Source: Bos javanicus | Taxonomy: Eukaryota > Chordata > Mammalia > Artiodactyla > Bovidae | DNA: 64,000 nucleotides | Assembly: GCF_032452875.1 (NCBI RefSeq) | Contig: NW_026893839.1 | Location: 62,001-126,000 of the forward strand | Direction: 5' to 3' | Shown: in pieces, positions 36,546 to 49,197 of the stretch | Numbering within the stretch: the first letter of the stretch is position 1 | Layout of the letters: every line of letters starts with the position of its first letter | The notes under the pieces: generated by a model | The model's input: the letters and a program-made list of their open reading frames with translations, nothing else | Told to the model about the DNA's origin: nothing | Database searches by the model: none | Made by a program: the position numbers and the translations under genes

Positions 36546-37310
36546 GGTGGCGACCGAACAGGGACCTCAGGAGGAAATACTCAAAGAGCTGAGCAGACAC
36601 GAACCACGCAATCAGCAGGCAATAAGCATGGAGCTCAGCAGTGACGAATCATGCTGCTCAACTGGCAATAATCAAGCACGTGACCAGGCAGGAATCACGC
36701 AGCTCAGCTGGCAATTGTCAAGCAGATGAGCCGACAGGAATCACGCAGCTCAGCAGGCCCTGATCACGTGACTCTGCAGGCACTGATCACGTGGCTGATC
36801 AAGTCCAGATCACGTGACTGAGCATGCACTGATCACGTGGCTATCATGCACTGATGACGTGACTGCGCATGCACTGATGACGTGGCTGATCGGGCACTGA
36901 TCACATGGCTCATCATGCACTGATCACGTGTTTATCAGGCAATGATCAGTGACTGACAGGCGCTGATCATGGGACTGTGCACGCACTGATCACGTGGCTA
37001 TCATGCACTGATCACGTTACTGCGCATGCACTGATGACGTGGCTGTTCGGGCACTGATCACGTGTTTATCAGGCAGTGATCAGTGACTGACAGGCGCTGA
37101 TCAGGGGACTGTGCACGCACTGATCAGGTGGCTGATCAGGAACTGACCACCTGACCGCGCATGCAGTGATCACGTGGCTGGTCGTTCACTGATCACGTGT
37201 TTATCCTACGGTGATCACGTGACTGAGAGGCGCTGATCACGTGACTGTGCCGTCAGTGATCACGTGGCTGAGCAGGCACTGATATCGTGACTGAGCATGC
37301 ACTGATCATG
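36546..37310. repeat. 765-bp spacer, one complete 46-bp repeat
   Basis: Alpha-position spacer, apparently identical or nearly so to 30948-31712 throughout. Confidence 0.86.
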
Positions 37311-37910
37311 TGCCGGGAGCCGGGGAGGCATTCCACTCTGGACAAAGGTCATGAGGAAGGAGGCTCGGCATACGCAAATGCGGGATCGAGCCTCAGGAGT
37401 CCACCCGGATATTCTCGAGCATCTCCCCCCAAAAAACCGGAGTCTGCCTACTGTATTGCTTTGTGCTCTCACCTCTGATTTCACTGGGGGCTGTCCCCCA
37501 CCACCATCTCGCTCTCTCTGTCAAAGTGTTAACTTACAGCTCCAATTCATAAAGTTCCTTGTCATTCTTCCCTTTAACTTCCAGCTGAGTCTCCATCTGG
37601 AGCGCGGAACCCACCACGCTTACTAATTATGCCTGGGCTGCTAAGACCCACTCGAGAAGGTGTCTAGTGTGAGGCACCTTTCGCTATTTGAGAGGGCGCC
37701 TGCGGCCTACGTAAGTGGTGCAAACTTCTTGTCTTGAAGTTTGATTGGTCTTCCGCGTAAACCAAGCTACTCAGTCTCTTTTCTCTACCGAATTTTCCTA
37801 CTGAGCTCTCCTCATACTATTATTCTTGACATCTCTGATTAGCATATAAATAGTCGCCTAGGCCATCTCTCCTTCGAATACCCTGGATCAGTTGGGGCTG
37901 GTCCCCGGCA
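37311..37910 (+). mobile_element. ERV-type LTR, copy 22, PBS 37913-37930
   Basis: 600 bp, T class, beta position; no private change noticed against copy 18. Confidence 0.86.
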
Positions 37911-38721
37911 GGTGGCGACCGAACAGGGACCTCAGGAGGCAATACTCAAAGAGCTGAGCAGACACGAACCACGCAATCAGCAGGCAATAAGCATGGAGCT
38001 CAGCAGTGACGAATCATGCTGCTCAACTGGCAATAATCAAGCACGTGACCAGGCAGGAATCACGCAGCTCAGCTGGCAATTGTCAAGCAGATGAGCCGAC
38101 AGGAATCACGCAGCTCAGCTGGCAATTGTCATGCAGATGAGCCGGCAGGAATCACGCAGCTCAGCAGGCCCTGATCACGTGACTCTGCAGGCACTGATCA
38201 CGTGGCTGATCAAGTCCAGATCACGTGACTGAGCATGCACTGATCACGTGGCTATCATGCACTGATGACGTGACTGCGCATGCACTGATGACGTGGCTGA
38301 TCGGGCACTGATCACATGGCTCATCATGCACTGATCACGTGTTTATCAGGCAATGATCAGTGACTGACAGGCGCTGATCATGGGACTGTGCACGCACTGA
38401 TCACGTGGCTATCATGCACTGATCACGTGACTGCGCATGCACTGATGACGTGGCTGTTCGGGCACTGATCACGTGTTTATCAGGCAGTGATCAGTGACTG
38501 ACAGGCGCTGATCAGGGGACTGTGCACGCACTGATCAGGTGGCTGATCAGGAACTGACCACCTGACCGTGCATGCAGTGATCACGTGGCTGGTCGTTCAC
38601 TGATCACGTGTTTATCATACGGTGATCACGTGACTGAGAGGCGCTGATCACGTGACTGTGCCGTCAGTGATCACGTGGCTGAGCAGGCACTGATATCGTG
38701 ACTGAGCATGCACTGATCATG
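37911..38721. repeat. 811-bp spacer, two complete 46-bp repeats
   Basis: Beta-position spacer with CTGACCGTGC. It has GGCTGTTCGGGCAC, so it lacks the GTGCAC variant of the preceding block's beta spacer. Confidence 0.85.
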
Positions 38722-39321
38722 TGCCGGGAGCCGGGGAGGCATTCCACTCTGGACAAAGGTCATGAGGAAGGAGGCTCGGCATACGCAAATGCGGGATCGA
38801 GCCTCAGGAGTCCACCCGTATATTCTCGAGCATCTCCCCCCAAAAAACCGGAGTCTGCCTACTGTATTGCTTTGTGCTCTCACCTCTGATTTCACTGGGG
38901 TCTGTCCCCCACCACCATCTCGCTCTCTCTGTCAAAGAGTTAACTTACAGCTCCAATTCATAAAGTTCCTTTTCATTCTTCCCTTTAACTTCCACCTGAG
39001 TCTCCATCTGCAGCGCGGAACCCACCACGCTTACTAATTATGCCTGGGCTGCTAAGACCCACTCGAGAAGGTGTCTAGGGTGAGGCACCTTTCGCTATTC
39101 GAGAGGGCGCCTGCGGCCTACGTAAGTGGTGCAAACTTCTTGTCTTGAAGTTTGATTGGTCTTCCGCGTAAACCAAGCTACTCAGTCTCTTTTCTCCACC
39201 GAATTTTCCTACTGAGCTCTCCTCACACTATTATTCTTGACATCTCTGATTAGCATATAAATAGTCGCCTAGGCCATCTCTCCTTCGAATACCCTGGATC
39301 AGTTGGGGCTGGTCCCCGGCA
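38722..39321 (+). mobile_element. ERV-type LTR, copy 23, PBS 39324-39341
   Basis: 600 bp, G class, gamma position. Added private changes are GGGGTCTGTCCCC (hairpin weakened) and CCATCTGCAGCGC, where others have CCATCTGGAGCGC. Confidence 0.86.
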
Positions 39322-40132
39322 GGTGGCGACCGAACAGGGACCTCAGGAGGCAATACTCAAAGAGCTGAGCAGACACGAACCACGCAATCAGCAGGCAATA
39401 AGCATGGAGCTCAGCAGTGACGAATCATGCTGCTCAACTGGCAATAATCAAGCACGGGACCAGGCAGGAATCACGCAGCTCAGCTGGCAATTGTCAAGCA
39501 GATGAGCCGACAGGAATCACGCAGCTCAGCTGGCAATTGTCATGCAGATGAGCTGGCAGGAATCACGCAGCTCAGCAGGCCCTGATCACGTGACTCTGCA
39601 GGCACTGATCACGTGGCTGATCAAGTCCAGATCACGTGACTGAGCATGCACTGATCACGTGGCTATCATGCACTGATGACGTGACTGCGCATGCACTGAT
39701 GACGTGGCTGATCGGGCACTGATCACATGGCTCATCATGCACTGATCCCGTGTTTATCAGGCAATGATCAGTGACTGTCAGGCGCTGATCATGGGACTGT
39801 GCACGCACTGATCACGTGGCTATCATGCACTGATCACGTGACTGCGCATGCACTGATGACGTGGCTGTTCGGGCACTGATCATGTGTTTATCAGGCAGTG
39901 ATCAGTGACTGACAGGCGCTGATCAGGGGACTGTGCACGCACTGATCAGGTGGCTGATCAGGAACTGACCACCTGACCGCGCATGCAGTGATCACGTGGC
40001 TGGTCGTTCACTGATCACGTGTTTATCATACGGTGATCACGTGACTGAGAGGCGCTGATCACGTGACTGTGCCGTCAGTGATCACGTGGCTGAGCAGGCA
40101 CTGATATCGTGACTGAGCATGCACTGATCATG
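39322..40132. repeat. 811-bp spacer, two complete 46-bp repeats
   Basis: Gamma-position spacer with CACGGGACC, GAGCTGGCAGG, GATCCCGTG, CTGACCGCGC and private GACTGTCAGGCGC and GATCATGTGTTTATC changes. Confidence 0.85.
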
Positions 40133-40732
40133 TGCCGGGAGTCGGGGAGGCATTCCACTCTGGACAAAGGTCATGAGGAAGGAGGCTCGGCATACGCAAA
40201 TGCGGGATCGAGCCTCAGGAGTCCACCCGGATATTCTCGAGCATCTCCCCCCAAAAAACCGGAGTCTGCCTACTGTATTGCTTTGTGCTCTCACCTCTGA
40301 TTTCACTGGGGGCTGTCCCCCACCAACATCTCGCTCTCTCTGTCAAAGAGTTAACTTACAGCTCCAATTCATAAAGTTCCTTGTCATTCTTCCCTTTAAC
40401 TTCCAGCTGAGTCTCCATCTGGAGCGCGGAACCCACCACGCTTACTAATTATGCCTGGGCTGCTAAGACCCACTCGAGAAGGTGTCTAGTGTGAGGCACC
40501 TTTCGCTATTTGAGAGGGCGCCTGCGGCCTACGTAAGTGGTGCAAACTTCTTGTCTTGAAGTTTGATTGGTCTTCCGCGTAAACCAAGCTACTCAGTCTC
40601 TTTTCTCTACCGAATTTTCCTACTGAGCTCTCCTCATACTATTATTCTTGACATCTCTGATTAGCATATAAATAGTCGCCTAGGCCATCTCTCCTTCGAA
40701 TACCCTGGATCAGTTGGGGCTGGTCCCCGGCA
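40133..40732 (+). mobile_element. ERV-type LTR, copy 24, PBS 40735-40752
   Basis: 600 bp, T class. GGGAGTCGGGG near the 5' end and CACCAACATCTCGC are private. It is the extra unit that makes block 3 five units long. Confidence 0.86.
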
Positions 40733-41589
40733 GGTGGCGACCGAACAGGGACCTCAGGAGGCAATACTCAAAGAGCTGAGCAGACACGAACCACGCAATC
40801 AGCAGGCAATAAGCATGGAGCTCAGCAGTGACGAATCATGCTGCTCAACTGGCAATAATCAAGCACGTGACCAGGCAGGAATCACGCAGCTCAGCTGGCA
40901 ATTGTCAAGCAGATGAGCCGACAGGAATCACGCAGCTCAGCTGGCAATTGTCAAGCAGATGAGCCGACAGGAATCACGCAGCTCAGATGGCAATTGTCAT
41001 GCAGATGAGCCGGCAGGAATCACGCAGCTCAGCAGGCCCTGATCACGTGACTCTGCAGGCACTGATCACGTGGCTGATCAAGTCCAGATCACGTGACTGA
41101 GCATGCACTGATCACGTGGCTATCATGCACTGATGACGTGACTGCGCATGCACTGATGACGTGGCTGATCGGGCACTGATCACATGGCTCATCATGCACT
41201 GATCCCGTGTTTATCAGGCAATGATCAGTGACTGACAGGCGCTGATCATGGGACTGTGCACGCACTGATCACGTGGCTATCATGCACTGATCACGTGACT
41301 GCGCATGCACTGATGACGTGGCTGTTCGGGCACTGATCACGTGTTTATCAGGCAGTGATCAGTGACTGACAGGCGCTGATCAGGGGACTGTGCACGCACT
41401 GATCAGGTGGCTGATCAGGAACTGACCACCTGACCGCGCATGCAGTGATCACGTGGCTGGTCGTTCACTGATCACGTGTTTATCATACGGTGATCACGTG
41501 ACTGAGAGGCGCTGATCACGTGACTGTGCCGTCAGTGATCACGTGGCTGAGCAGGCACTGATATCGTGACTGAGCATGCACTGATCATG
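40733..41589. repeat. 857-bp spacer, three complete 46-bp repeats
   Basis: The 46-bp period is exact here. CAGGAATCACGCAG begins at 40876, 40922, 40968 and 41014, giving three full repeats and a partial fourth. The first two have CAGCTGGCAATTG, the third CAGATGGCAATTG with GTCATGCAG. Confidence 0.9.
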
Positions 41590-42189
41590 TGCCGGGAGCC
41601 GGGGAGGCATTCCACTCTGGACAAAGGTCATGAGGAAGGAGGCTCGGCATACGCAAATGCGGGATCGAGCCTCAGGAGTCCACCTGGATATTCTCGAGCA
41701 TCTCCCCCAAAAAAACCGGAGTCTGCCTACTGTATTGCTTTGTGCTCTCACCTCTGATTTCACTGGGGGCTGTCCCCCACCACCATCTCGCTCTCTCTGT
41801 CAAAGAGTTAACTTACAGCTCCAATTCATAAAGTTCCTTGTCATTCTTCCCTTTAACTTCCAGCTGAGTCTCCATCTGGAGCGCGGAACCCACCACGCTT
41901 ACTAATTATGCCTGGGCTGCTAAGACCCACTCGAGAAGGTGTCTAGTGTGAGGCACCTTTCGCTATTTGAGAGGGCGCCTGCGGCCTACGTAAGTGGTGC
42001 AAACTTCTTGTCTTGAAGTTTGATTGGTCTTCCGCGTAAACCAAGCTACTCAGTCTCTTTTCTCTACCGAATTTTCCTACTGAGCTCTCCTCATACTATT
42101 ATTCTTGACATCTCTGATTAGCATATAAATAGTCGCCTAGGCCATCTCTCCTTCGAATACCCTGGATCAGTTGGGGCTGGTCCCCGGCA
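41590..42189 (+). mobile_element. ERV-type LTR, copy 25, PBS 42192-42209
   Basis: 600 bp, T class, delta position (CCACCTGGATATT, C5A7). It follows another T-class copy, which breaks the otherwise alternating G/T order. Confidence 0.86.
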
Positions 42190-43000
42190 GGTGGCGACCG
42201 AACAGGGACCTCAGGAGGCAATACTCAAAGAGCTGAGCAGACACGAACCACGCAATCAGCAGGCAATAAGCATGGAGCTCAGCAGTGACGAATCATGCTG
42301 CTCAACTGGCAATAATCAAGCACGTGACCAGGCAGGAATCACGCAGCTCAGCTGGCAATTGTCAAGCAGATGAGCCGACAGGAATCACGCAGCTCAGATG
42401 GCAATTGTCATGCAGATGAGCCGGCAGGAATCACGCAGCTCAGCAGGCCCTGATCACTTGACTCTGCAGGCACTGATCACGTGGCTGATCAAGTCCAGAT
42501 CACGTGACTGAGCATGCACTGATCACGTGGCTATCATGCACTGATGACGTGACTGCGCATGCACTGATGACGTGGCTGATCGGGCACTGATCACATGGCT
42601 CATCATGCACTGATCACGTGTTTATCAGGCAATGATCAGTGACTGACAGGCGCTGATCATGGGACTGTGCACGCACTGATCACGTGGCTATCATGCACTG
42701 ATCACGTGACTGCGCATGCACTGATGACGTGGCTGTTCGGGCACTGATCACGTGTTTATCAGGCAGTGATCAGTGACTGACAGGCGCTGATCAGGGGACT
42801 GTGCACGCACTGATCAGGTGGCTGATCAGGAACTGACCACCTGACCGTGCATGCAGTGATCACGTGGCTGGTCGTTCACTGATCACGTGTTTATCATACG
42901 GTGATCACGTGACTGAGAGGCGCTGATCACGTGACTGTGCCGTCAGTGATCACGTGGCTGAGCAGGCACTGATATCGTGACTGAGCATGCACTGATCATG
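42190..43000. repeat. 811-bp spacer, two complete 46-bp repeats
   Basis: Block-closing delta spacer with GATCACTTGACTCTG and CTGACCGTGC. Confidence 0.85.
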
Positions 43001-43600
43001 TGCCGGGAGCCGGGGAGGCATTCCACTCTGGACAAAGGTCATGAGGAAGGAGGCTCGGCATACGCAAATGCGGGATCGAGCCTCAGGAGTCCACCCGTAT
43101 ATTCTCGAGCATCTCCCCCCAAAAAACCGGAGTCTGCCTACTGTATTGCTTTGTGCTCTCACCTCTGATTTCACTGGGGGCTGTCCCCCACCACCATCTC
43201 GCTCTCTCTGTCAAAGAGTTAACTTACAGCTCCAATTCATAAAGTTCCTTGTCATTCTTCCCTTTAACTTCCAGCTGAGTCTCCATCTGGAGCGCGGAAC
43301 CCACCACGCTTACTAATTATGCCTGGGCTGCTAAGACCCACTCGAGAAGGTGTCTAGGGTGAGGCACCTTTCGCTATTCGAGAGGGCGCCTGCGGCCTAC
43401 GTAAGTGGTGCAAACTTCTTGTCTTGAAGTTTGATTGGTCTTCCGCGTAAACCAAGCTACTCAGTCTCTTTTCTCCACCGAATTTTCCTACTGAGCTCTC
43501 CTCATACTATTATTCTTGACATCTCTGATTAGCATATAAATAGTCGCCTAGGCCATCTCTCCTTCGAATACCCTGGATCAGTTGGGGCTGGTCCCCGGCA
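43001..43600 (+). mobile_element. ERV-type LTR, copy 26, PBS 43603-43620
   Basis: 600 bp, G class, alpha position (GGAGGAAATACTC after the PBS, CCCGTATATT). It matches copy 21. Confidence 0.86.
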
Positions 43601-44365
43601 GGTGGCGACCGAACAGGGACCTCAGGAGGAAATACTCAAAGAGCTGAGCAGACACGAACCACGCAATCAGCAGGCAATAAGCATGGAGCTCAGCAGTGAC
43701 GAATCATGCTGCTCAACTGGCAATAATCAAGCACGTGACCAGGCAGGAATCACGCAGCTCAGCTGGCAATTGTCAAGCAGATGAGCCGACAGGAATCACG
43801 CAGCTCAGCAGGCCCTGATCACGTGACTCTGCAGGCACTGATCACGTGGCTGATCAAGTCCAGATCACGTGACTGAGCATGCACTGATCACGTGGCTATC
43901 ATGCACTGATGACGTGACTGCGCATGCACTGATGACGTGGCTGATCGGGCACTGATCACATGGCTCATCATGCACTGATCACGTGTTTATCAGGCAATGA
44001 TCAGTGACTGACAGGCGCTGATCATGGGACTGTGCACGCACTGATCACGTGGCTATCATGCACTGATCACGTTACTGCGCATGCACTGATGACGTGGCTG
44101 TTCGGGCACTGATCACGTGTTTATCAGGCAGTGATCAGTGACTGACAGGCGCTGATCAGGGGACTGTGCACGCACTGATCAGGTGGCTGATCAGGAACTG
44201 ACCACCTGACCGCGCATGCAGTGATCACGTGGCTGGTCGTTCACTGATCACGTGTTTATCCTACGGTGATCACGTGACTGAGAGGCGCTGATCACGTGAC
44301 TGTGCCGTCAGTGATCACGTGGCTGAGCAGGCACTGATATCGTGACTGAGCATGCACTGATCATG
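43601..44365. repeat. 765-bp spacer, one complete 46-bp repeat
   Basis: Alpha-position spacer carrying CACGTTACTGCGC, CTGACCGCGC and TTTATCCTACGG. Confidence 0.86.
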
Positions 44366-44964
44366 TGCCGGGAGCCGGGGAGGCATTCCACTCTGGACAA
44401 AGGTCATGAGGAAGGAGGCTCGGCATACGCAAATGCGGGATCGAGCCTCAGGAGTCCACCCGGATATTCTCGAGCATCTCCCCCCAAAAACCGGAGTCTG
44501 CCTACTGTATTGCTTTGTGCTCTCACCTCTGATTTCACTGGGGGCTGTCCCCCACCACCATCTCGCTCTCTCTGTCAAAGTGTTAACTTACAGCTCCAAT
44601 TCATAAAGTTCCTTGTCATTCTTCCCTTTAACTTCCAGCTGAGTCTCCATCTGGAGCGCGGAACCCACCACGCTTACTAATTATGCCTGGGCTGCTAAGA
44701 CCCACTCGAGAAGGTGTCTAGGGTGAGGCACCTTTCGCTATTTGAGAGGGCGCCTGCGGCCTACGTAAGTGGTGCAAACTTCTTGTCTTGAAGTTTGATT
44801 GGTCTTCCGCGTAAACCAAGCTACTCAGTCTCTTTTCTCTACCGAATTTTCCTACTGAGCTCTCCTCATACTATTATTCTTGACATCTCTGATTAGCATA
44901 TAAATAGTCGCCTAGGCCATCTCTCCTTCGAATACCCTGGATCAGTTGGGGCTGGTCCCCGGCA
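44366..44964 (+). mobile_element. ERV-type LTR, copy 27, class recombinant, PBS 44967-44984
   Basis: 599 bp, beta position (CAAAGTGTTAAC). Like copy 16 it pairs G-class TAGGGTG with T-class TTTGAGAGG, so a switch occurred in about 20 bp. The C/A tract is C6A5. Confidence 0.85.
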
Positions 44965-45775
44965 GGTGGCGACCGAACAGGGACCTCAGGAGGCAATACT
45001 CAAAGAGCTGAGCAGACACGAACCACGCAATCAGCAGGCAATAAGCATGGAGCTCAGCAGTGACGAATCATGCTGCTCAACTGGCAATAATCAAGCACGT
45101 GACCAGGCAGGAATCACGCAGCTCAGCTGGCAATTGTCAAGCAGATGAGCCGACAGGAATCACGCAGCTCAGATGGCAATTGTCATGCAGATGAGCCGGC
45201 AGGAATCACGCAGCTCAGCAGGCCCTGATCACGTGACTCTGCAGGCACTGATCACGTGGCTGATCAAGTCCAGATCACGTGACTGAGCATGCACTGATCA
45301 CGTGGCTATCATGCACTGATGACGTGACTGCGCATGCACTGATGACGTGGCTGATCGGGCACTGATCACATGGCTCATCATGCACTGATCACGTGTTTAT
45401 CAGGCAATGATCAGTGACTGACAGGCGCTGATCATGGGACTGTGCACGCACTGATCACGTGGCTATCATGCACTGATCACGTGACTGCGCATGCACTGAT
45501 GACGTGGCTGTTCGGGCACTGATCACGTGTTTATCAGGCAGTGATCAGTGACTGACAGGCGCTGATCAGGGGACTGTGCACGCACTGATCAGGTGGCTGA
45601 TCAGGAACTGACCACCTGACCGTGCATGCAGTGATCACGTGGCTGGTCGTTCACTGATCACGTGTTTATCATACGGTGATCACGTGACTGAGAGGCGCTG
45701 ATCACGTGACTGTGCCGTCAGTGATCACGTGGCTGAGCAGGCACTGATATCGTGACTGAGCATGCACTGATCATG
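44965..45775. repeat. 811-bp spacer, two complete 46-bp repeats
   Basis: Beta-position spacer with CTGACCGTGC; its second 46-bp repeat has CAGATGGCAATTG where beta spacers at 32313 and 37911 have CAGCTGGCAATTG. Confidence 0.85.
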
Positions 45776-46374
45776 TGCCGGGAGCCGGGGAGGCATTCCG
45801 CTCTGGACAAAGGTCATGAGGAAGGAGGCTCAGCATACGCAAATGCGGGATCGAGCCTCAGGAGTCCACCCGTATATTCTCGAGCATCTCCCCCCAAAAA
45901 CCAGAGTCTGCCTACTGTATTGCTTTGTGCTCTCACCTCTGATTTCACTGGGGGCTGTCCCCCACCACCATCTCGCTCTCTCTGTCAAAGAGTTAACTTA
46001 CAGCTCCAATTCATAAAGTTCCTTTTCATTCTTCCCTTTAACTTCCACCTGAGTCTCCATCTGGAGCGCGGAACCCACCACGCTTACTAATTATGCCTGG
46101 GCTGCTAAGACCCACTCGAGAAGGTGTCTAGGGTGAGGCACCTTTCGCTATTCGAGAGGGCGCCTGCGGCCTACGTAAGTGGTGCAAACTTCTTGTCTTG
46201 AAGTTTGATTGGTCTTCCGCGTAAACCAAGCTACTCAGTCTCTTTTCTCCACCGAATTTTCCTACTGAGCTCTCCTCACACTATTATTCTTGACATCTCT
46301 GATTAGCATATAAATAGTCGCCTAGGCCATCTCTCCTTCGAATACCCTGGATCAGTTGGGGCTGGTCCCCGGCA
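45776..46374 (+). mobile_element. ERV-type LTR, copy 28, PBS 46377-46394
   Basis: 599 bp, G class, gamma position. It has the gamma marker set but starts TTCCGCTCTGG with GGCTCAGCATACG, as in copies 5, 10 and 38, so it may be a mosaic of two subfamilies. Confidence 0.85.
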
Positions 46375-47185
46375 GGTGGCGACCGAACAGGGACCTCAGG
46401 AGGCAATACTCAAAGAGCTGAGCAGACACGAACCACGCAATCAGCAGGCAATAAGCATGGAGCTCAGCAGTGACGAATCATGCTGCTCAACTGGCAATAA
46501 TCAAGCACGGGACCAGGCAGGAATCACGCAGCTCAGCTGGCAATTGTCAAGCAGATGAGCCGACAGGAATCACGCAGCTCAGATGGCAATTGTCATGCAG
46601 ATGAGCTGGCAGGAATCACGCAGCTCAGCAGGCCCTGATCACGTGACTCTGCAGGCACTGATCACGTGGCTGATCAAGTCCAGATCACGTGACTGAGCAT
46701 GCACTGATCACGTGGCTATCATGCACTGATGACGTGACTGCGCATGCACTGATGACGTGGCTGATCGGGCACTGATCACATGGCTCATCATGCACTGATC
46801 CCGTGTTTATCAGGCAATGATCAGTGACTGACAGGCGCTGATCATGGGACTGTGCACGCACTGATCACGTGGCTATCATGCACTGATCACGTGACTGCGC
46901 ATGCACTGATGACGTGGCTGTTCGGGCACTGATCACGTGTTTATCAGGCAGTGATCAGTGACTGACAGGCGCTGATCAGGGGACTGTGCACGCACTGATC
47001 AGGTGGCTGATCAGGAACTGACCACCTGACCGCGCATGCAGTGATCACGTGGCTGGTCGTTCACTGATCACGTGTTTATCATACGGTGATCACGTGACTG
47101 AGAGGCGCTGATCACGTGACTGTGCCGTCAGTGATCACGTGGCTGAGCAGGCACTGATATCGTGACTGAGCATGCACTGATCATG
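46375..47185. repeat. 811-bp spacer, two complete 46-bp repeats
   Basis: Gamma-position spacer (CACGGGACC, GAGCTGGCAGG, GATCCCGTG). It is the last spacer of the continuous CTGACCG run. Confidence 0.85.
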
Positions 47186-47786
47186 TGCCGGGAGCCGGGG
47201 AGGCATTCCACTCTGGACAAAGGTCATGAGGAAGGAGGCTCGGCATACGCAAATGCGGGATCGAGCCTCAGGAGTCCACCTGGATATTCTCGAGCATCTC
47301 CCCCCAAAAAAACCGGAGTCTGCCTACTGTATTGCTTTGTGCTCTCACCTCTGATTTCACTGGGGGCTGTCCCCCACCACCATCTCGCTCTCTCTGTCAA
47401 AGAGTTAACTTACAGCTCCAATTCATAAAGTTCCTTGTCATTCTTCCCTTTAACTTCCAGCTGAGTCTCCATCTGGAGCGCGGAACCCACCACGCTTACT
47501 AATTATGCCTGGGCTGCTAAGACCCACTCGAGAAGGTGTCTAGTGTGAGGCACCTTTCGCTATTTGAGAGGGCGCCTGCGGCCTACGTAAGTGGTGCAAA
47601 CTTCTTGTCTTGAAGTTTGATTGGTCTTCCGCGTAAACCAAGCTACTCAGTCTCTTTTCTCTACCGAATTTTCCTACTGAGCTCTCCTCATACTATTATT
47701 CTTGACATCTCTGATTAGCATATAAATAGTCGCCTAGGCCATCTCTCCTTCGAATACCCTGGATCAGTTGGGGCTGGTCCCCGGCA
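47186..47786 (+). mobile_element. ERV-type LTR, copy 29, PBS 47789-47806
   Basis: 601 bp, T class, delta position (CCACCTGGATATT, C6A7). It is the last T-class copy in the window. Confidence 0.86.
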
Positions 47787-48597
47787 GGTGGCGACCGAAC
47801 AGGGACCTCAGGAGGCAATACTCAAAGAGCTGAGCAGACACGAACCACGCAATCAGCAGGCAATAAGCATGGAGCTCAGCAGTGACGAATCATGCTGCTC
47901 AACTGGCAATAATCAAGCACGTGACCAGGCAGGAATCACGCAGCTCAGCTGGCAATTGTCAAGCAGATGAGCCGACAGGAATCACGCAGCTCAGATGGCA
48001 ATTGTCATGCAGATGAGCCGGCAGGAATCACGCAGCTCAGCAGGCCCTGATCACGTGACTCTGCAGGCACTGATCACGTGGCTGATCAAGTCCAGATCAC
48101 GTGACTGAGCATGCACTGATCACGTGGCTATCATGCACTGATGACGTGACTGCGCATGCACTGATGACGTGGCTGATCGGGCACTGATCACATGGCTCAT
48201 CATGCACTGATCACGTGTTTATCAGGCAATGATCAGTGACTGACAGGCGCTGATCATGGGACTGTGCACGCACTGATCACGTGGCTATCATGCACTGATC
48301 ACGTGACTGCGCATGCACTGATGACGTGGCTGTTCGGGCACTGATCACGTGTTTATCAGGCAGTGATCAGTGACTGACAGGCGCTGATCAGGGGACTGTG
48401 CACGCACTGATCAGGTGGCTGATCAGGAACTGACCACCTGACTGCGCATGCAGTGATCACGTGGCTGGTCGTTCACTGATCACGTGTTTATCATACGGTG
48501 ATCACGTGACTGAGAGGCGCTGATCACGTGACTGTGCCGTCAGTGATCACGTGGCTGAGCAGGCACTGATATCGTGACTGAGCATGCACTGATCATG
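47787..48597. repeat. 811-bp spacer, two complete 46-bp repeats
   Basis: CTGACTGCGC returns here in place of CTGACCG, which marks the right edge of the homogenised core. Confidence 0.85.
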
Positions 48598-49197
48598 TGC
48601 CGGGAGCCGGGGAGGCATTCCACTCTGGACAAAGGTCATGAGGAAGGAGGCTCGGCATACGCAAATGCGGGATCGAGCCTCAGGAGTCCACCCGTATATT
48701 CTCGAGCATCTCCCCCCAAAAAACCAGAGTCTGCCTACTGTATTGCTTTGTGCTCTCACCTCTGATTTCACTGGGGGCTGTCCCCCACCACCATCTCGCT
48801 CTCTCTGTCAAAGAGTTAACTTACAGCTCCAATTCATAAAGTTCCTTGTCATTCTTCCCTTTAACTTCCAGCTGAGTCTCCATCTGGAGCGCGGAACCCA
48901 CCACGCTTACTAATTATGCCTGGGCTGCTAAGACCCACTCGAGAAGGTGTCTAGGGTGAGGCACCTTTCGCTATTCGAGAGGGCGCCTGCGGCCTACGTA
49001 AGTGGTGCAAACTTCTTCTCTTGAAGTTTGATTGGTCTTCCGCGTAAACCAAGCTGCTCAGTCTCTTTTCTCCACCGAATTTTCCTACTGAGCTCTCCTC
49101 ACACTATTATTCTTGACATCTCTGATTAGCATATAAATAGTCGCCTAGGCCATCTCTCCTTCGAATACCCTGGATCAGTTGGGGCTGGTCCCCGGCA
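48598..49197 (+). mobile_element. ERV-type LTR, copy 30, PBS 49200-49217
   Basis: 600 bp, G class. The loop change TTCTTCTCTTGAAG and CCAAGCTGCTCAG link it to copy 31. It opens the irregular right part. Confidence 0.85.

Larger units (their letters stand above)
35946..43000. repeat. Higher-order block 3, five LTR units, 7055 bp
   Basis: LTR copies 21-25 with steps of 1365, 1411, 1411, 1457 and 1411 bp. The long fourth step matches the long fourth step of block 1, which supports descent of both five-unit blocks from one ancestor. Confidence 0.8.
43001..48597. repeat. Higher-order block 4, four LTR units, 5597 bp
   Basis: LTR copies 26-29 with steps of 1365, 1410, 1410 and 1412 bp. With block 3 it forms a second super-unit of 12,652 bp. 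Confidence 0.8.

Noticed and set aside
23295..48597. Assembly artefact (duplicated contigs) as the cause of the 12.65-kb repeat
   Set aside because: Private variants such as GGGAGTCGGGG at copy 24, TCTGCAGCGC at copy 23 and the small deletions at 28297-28337 distinguish the blocks, so they are not simple copies. Long reads would still be needed to exclude local misassembly.
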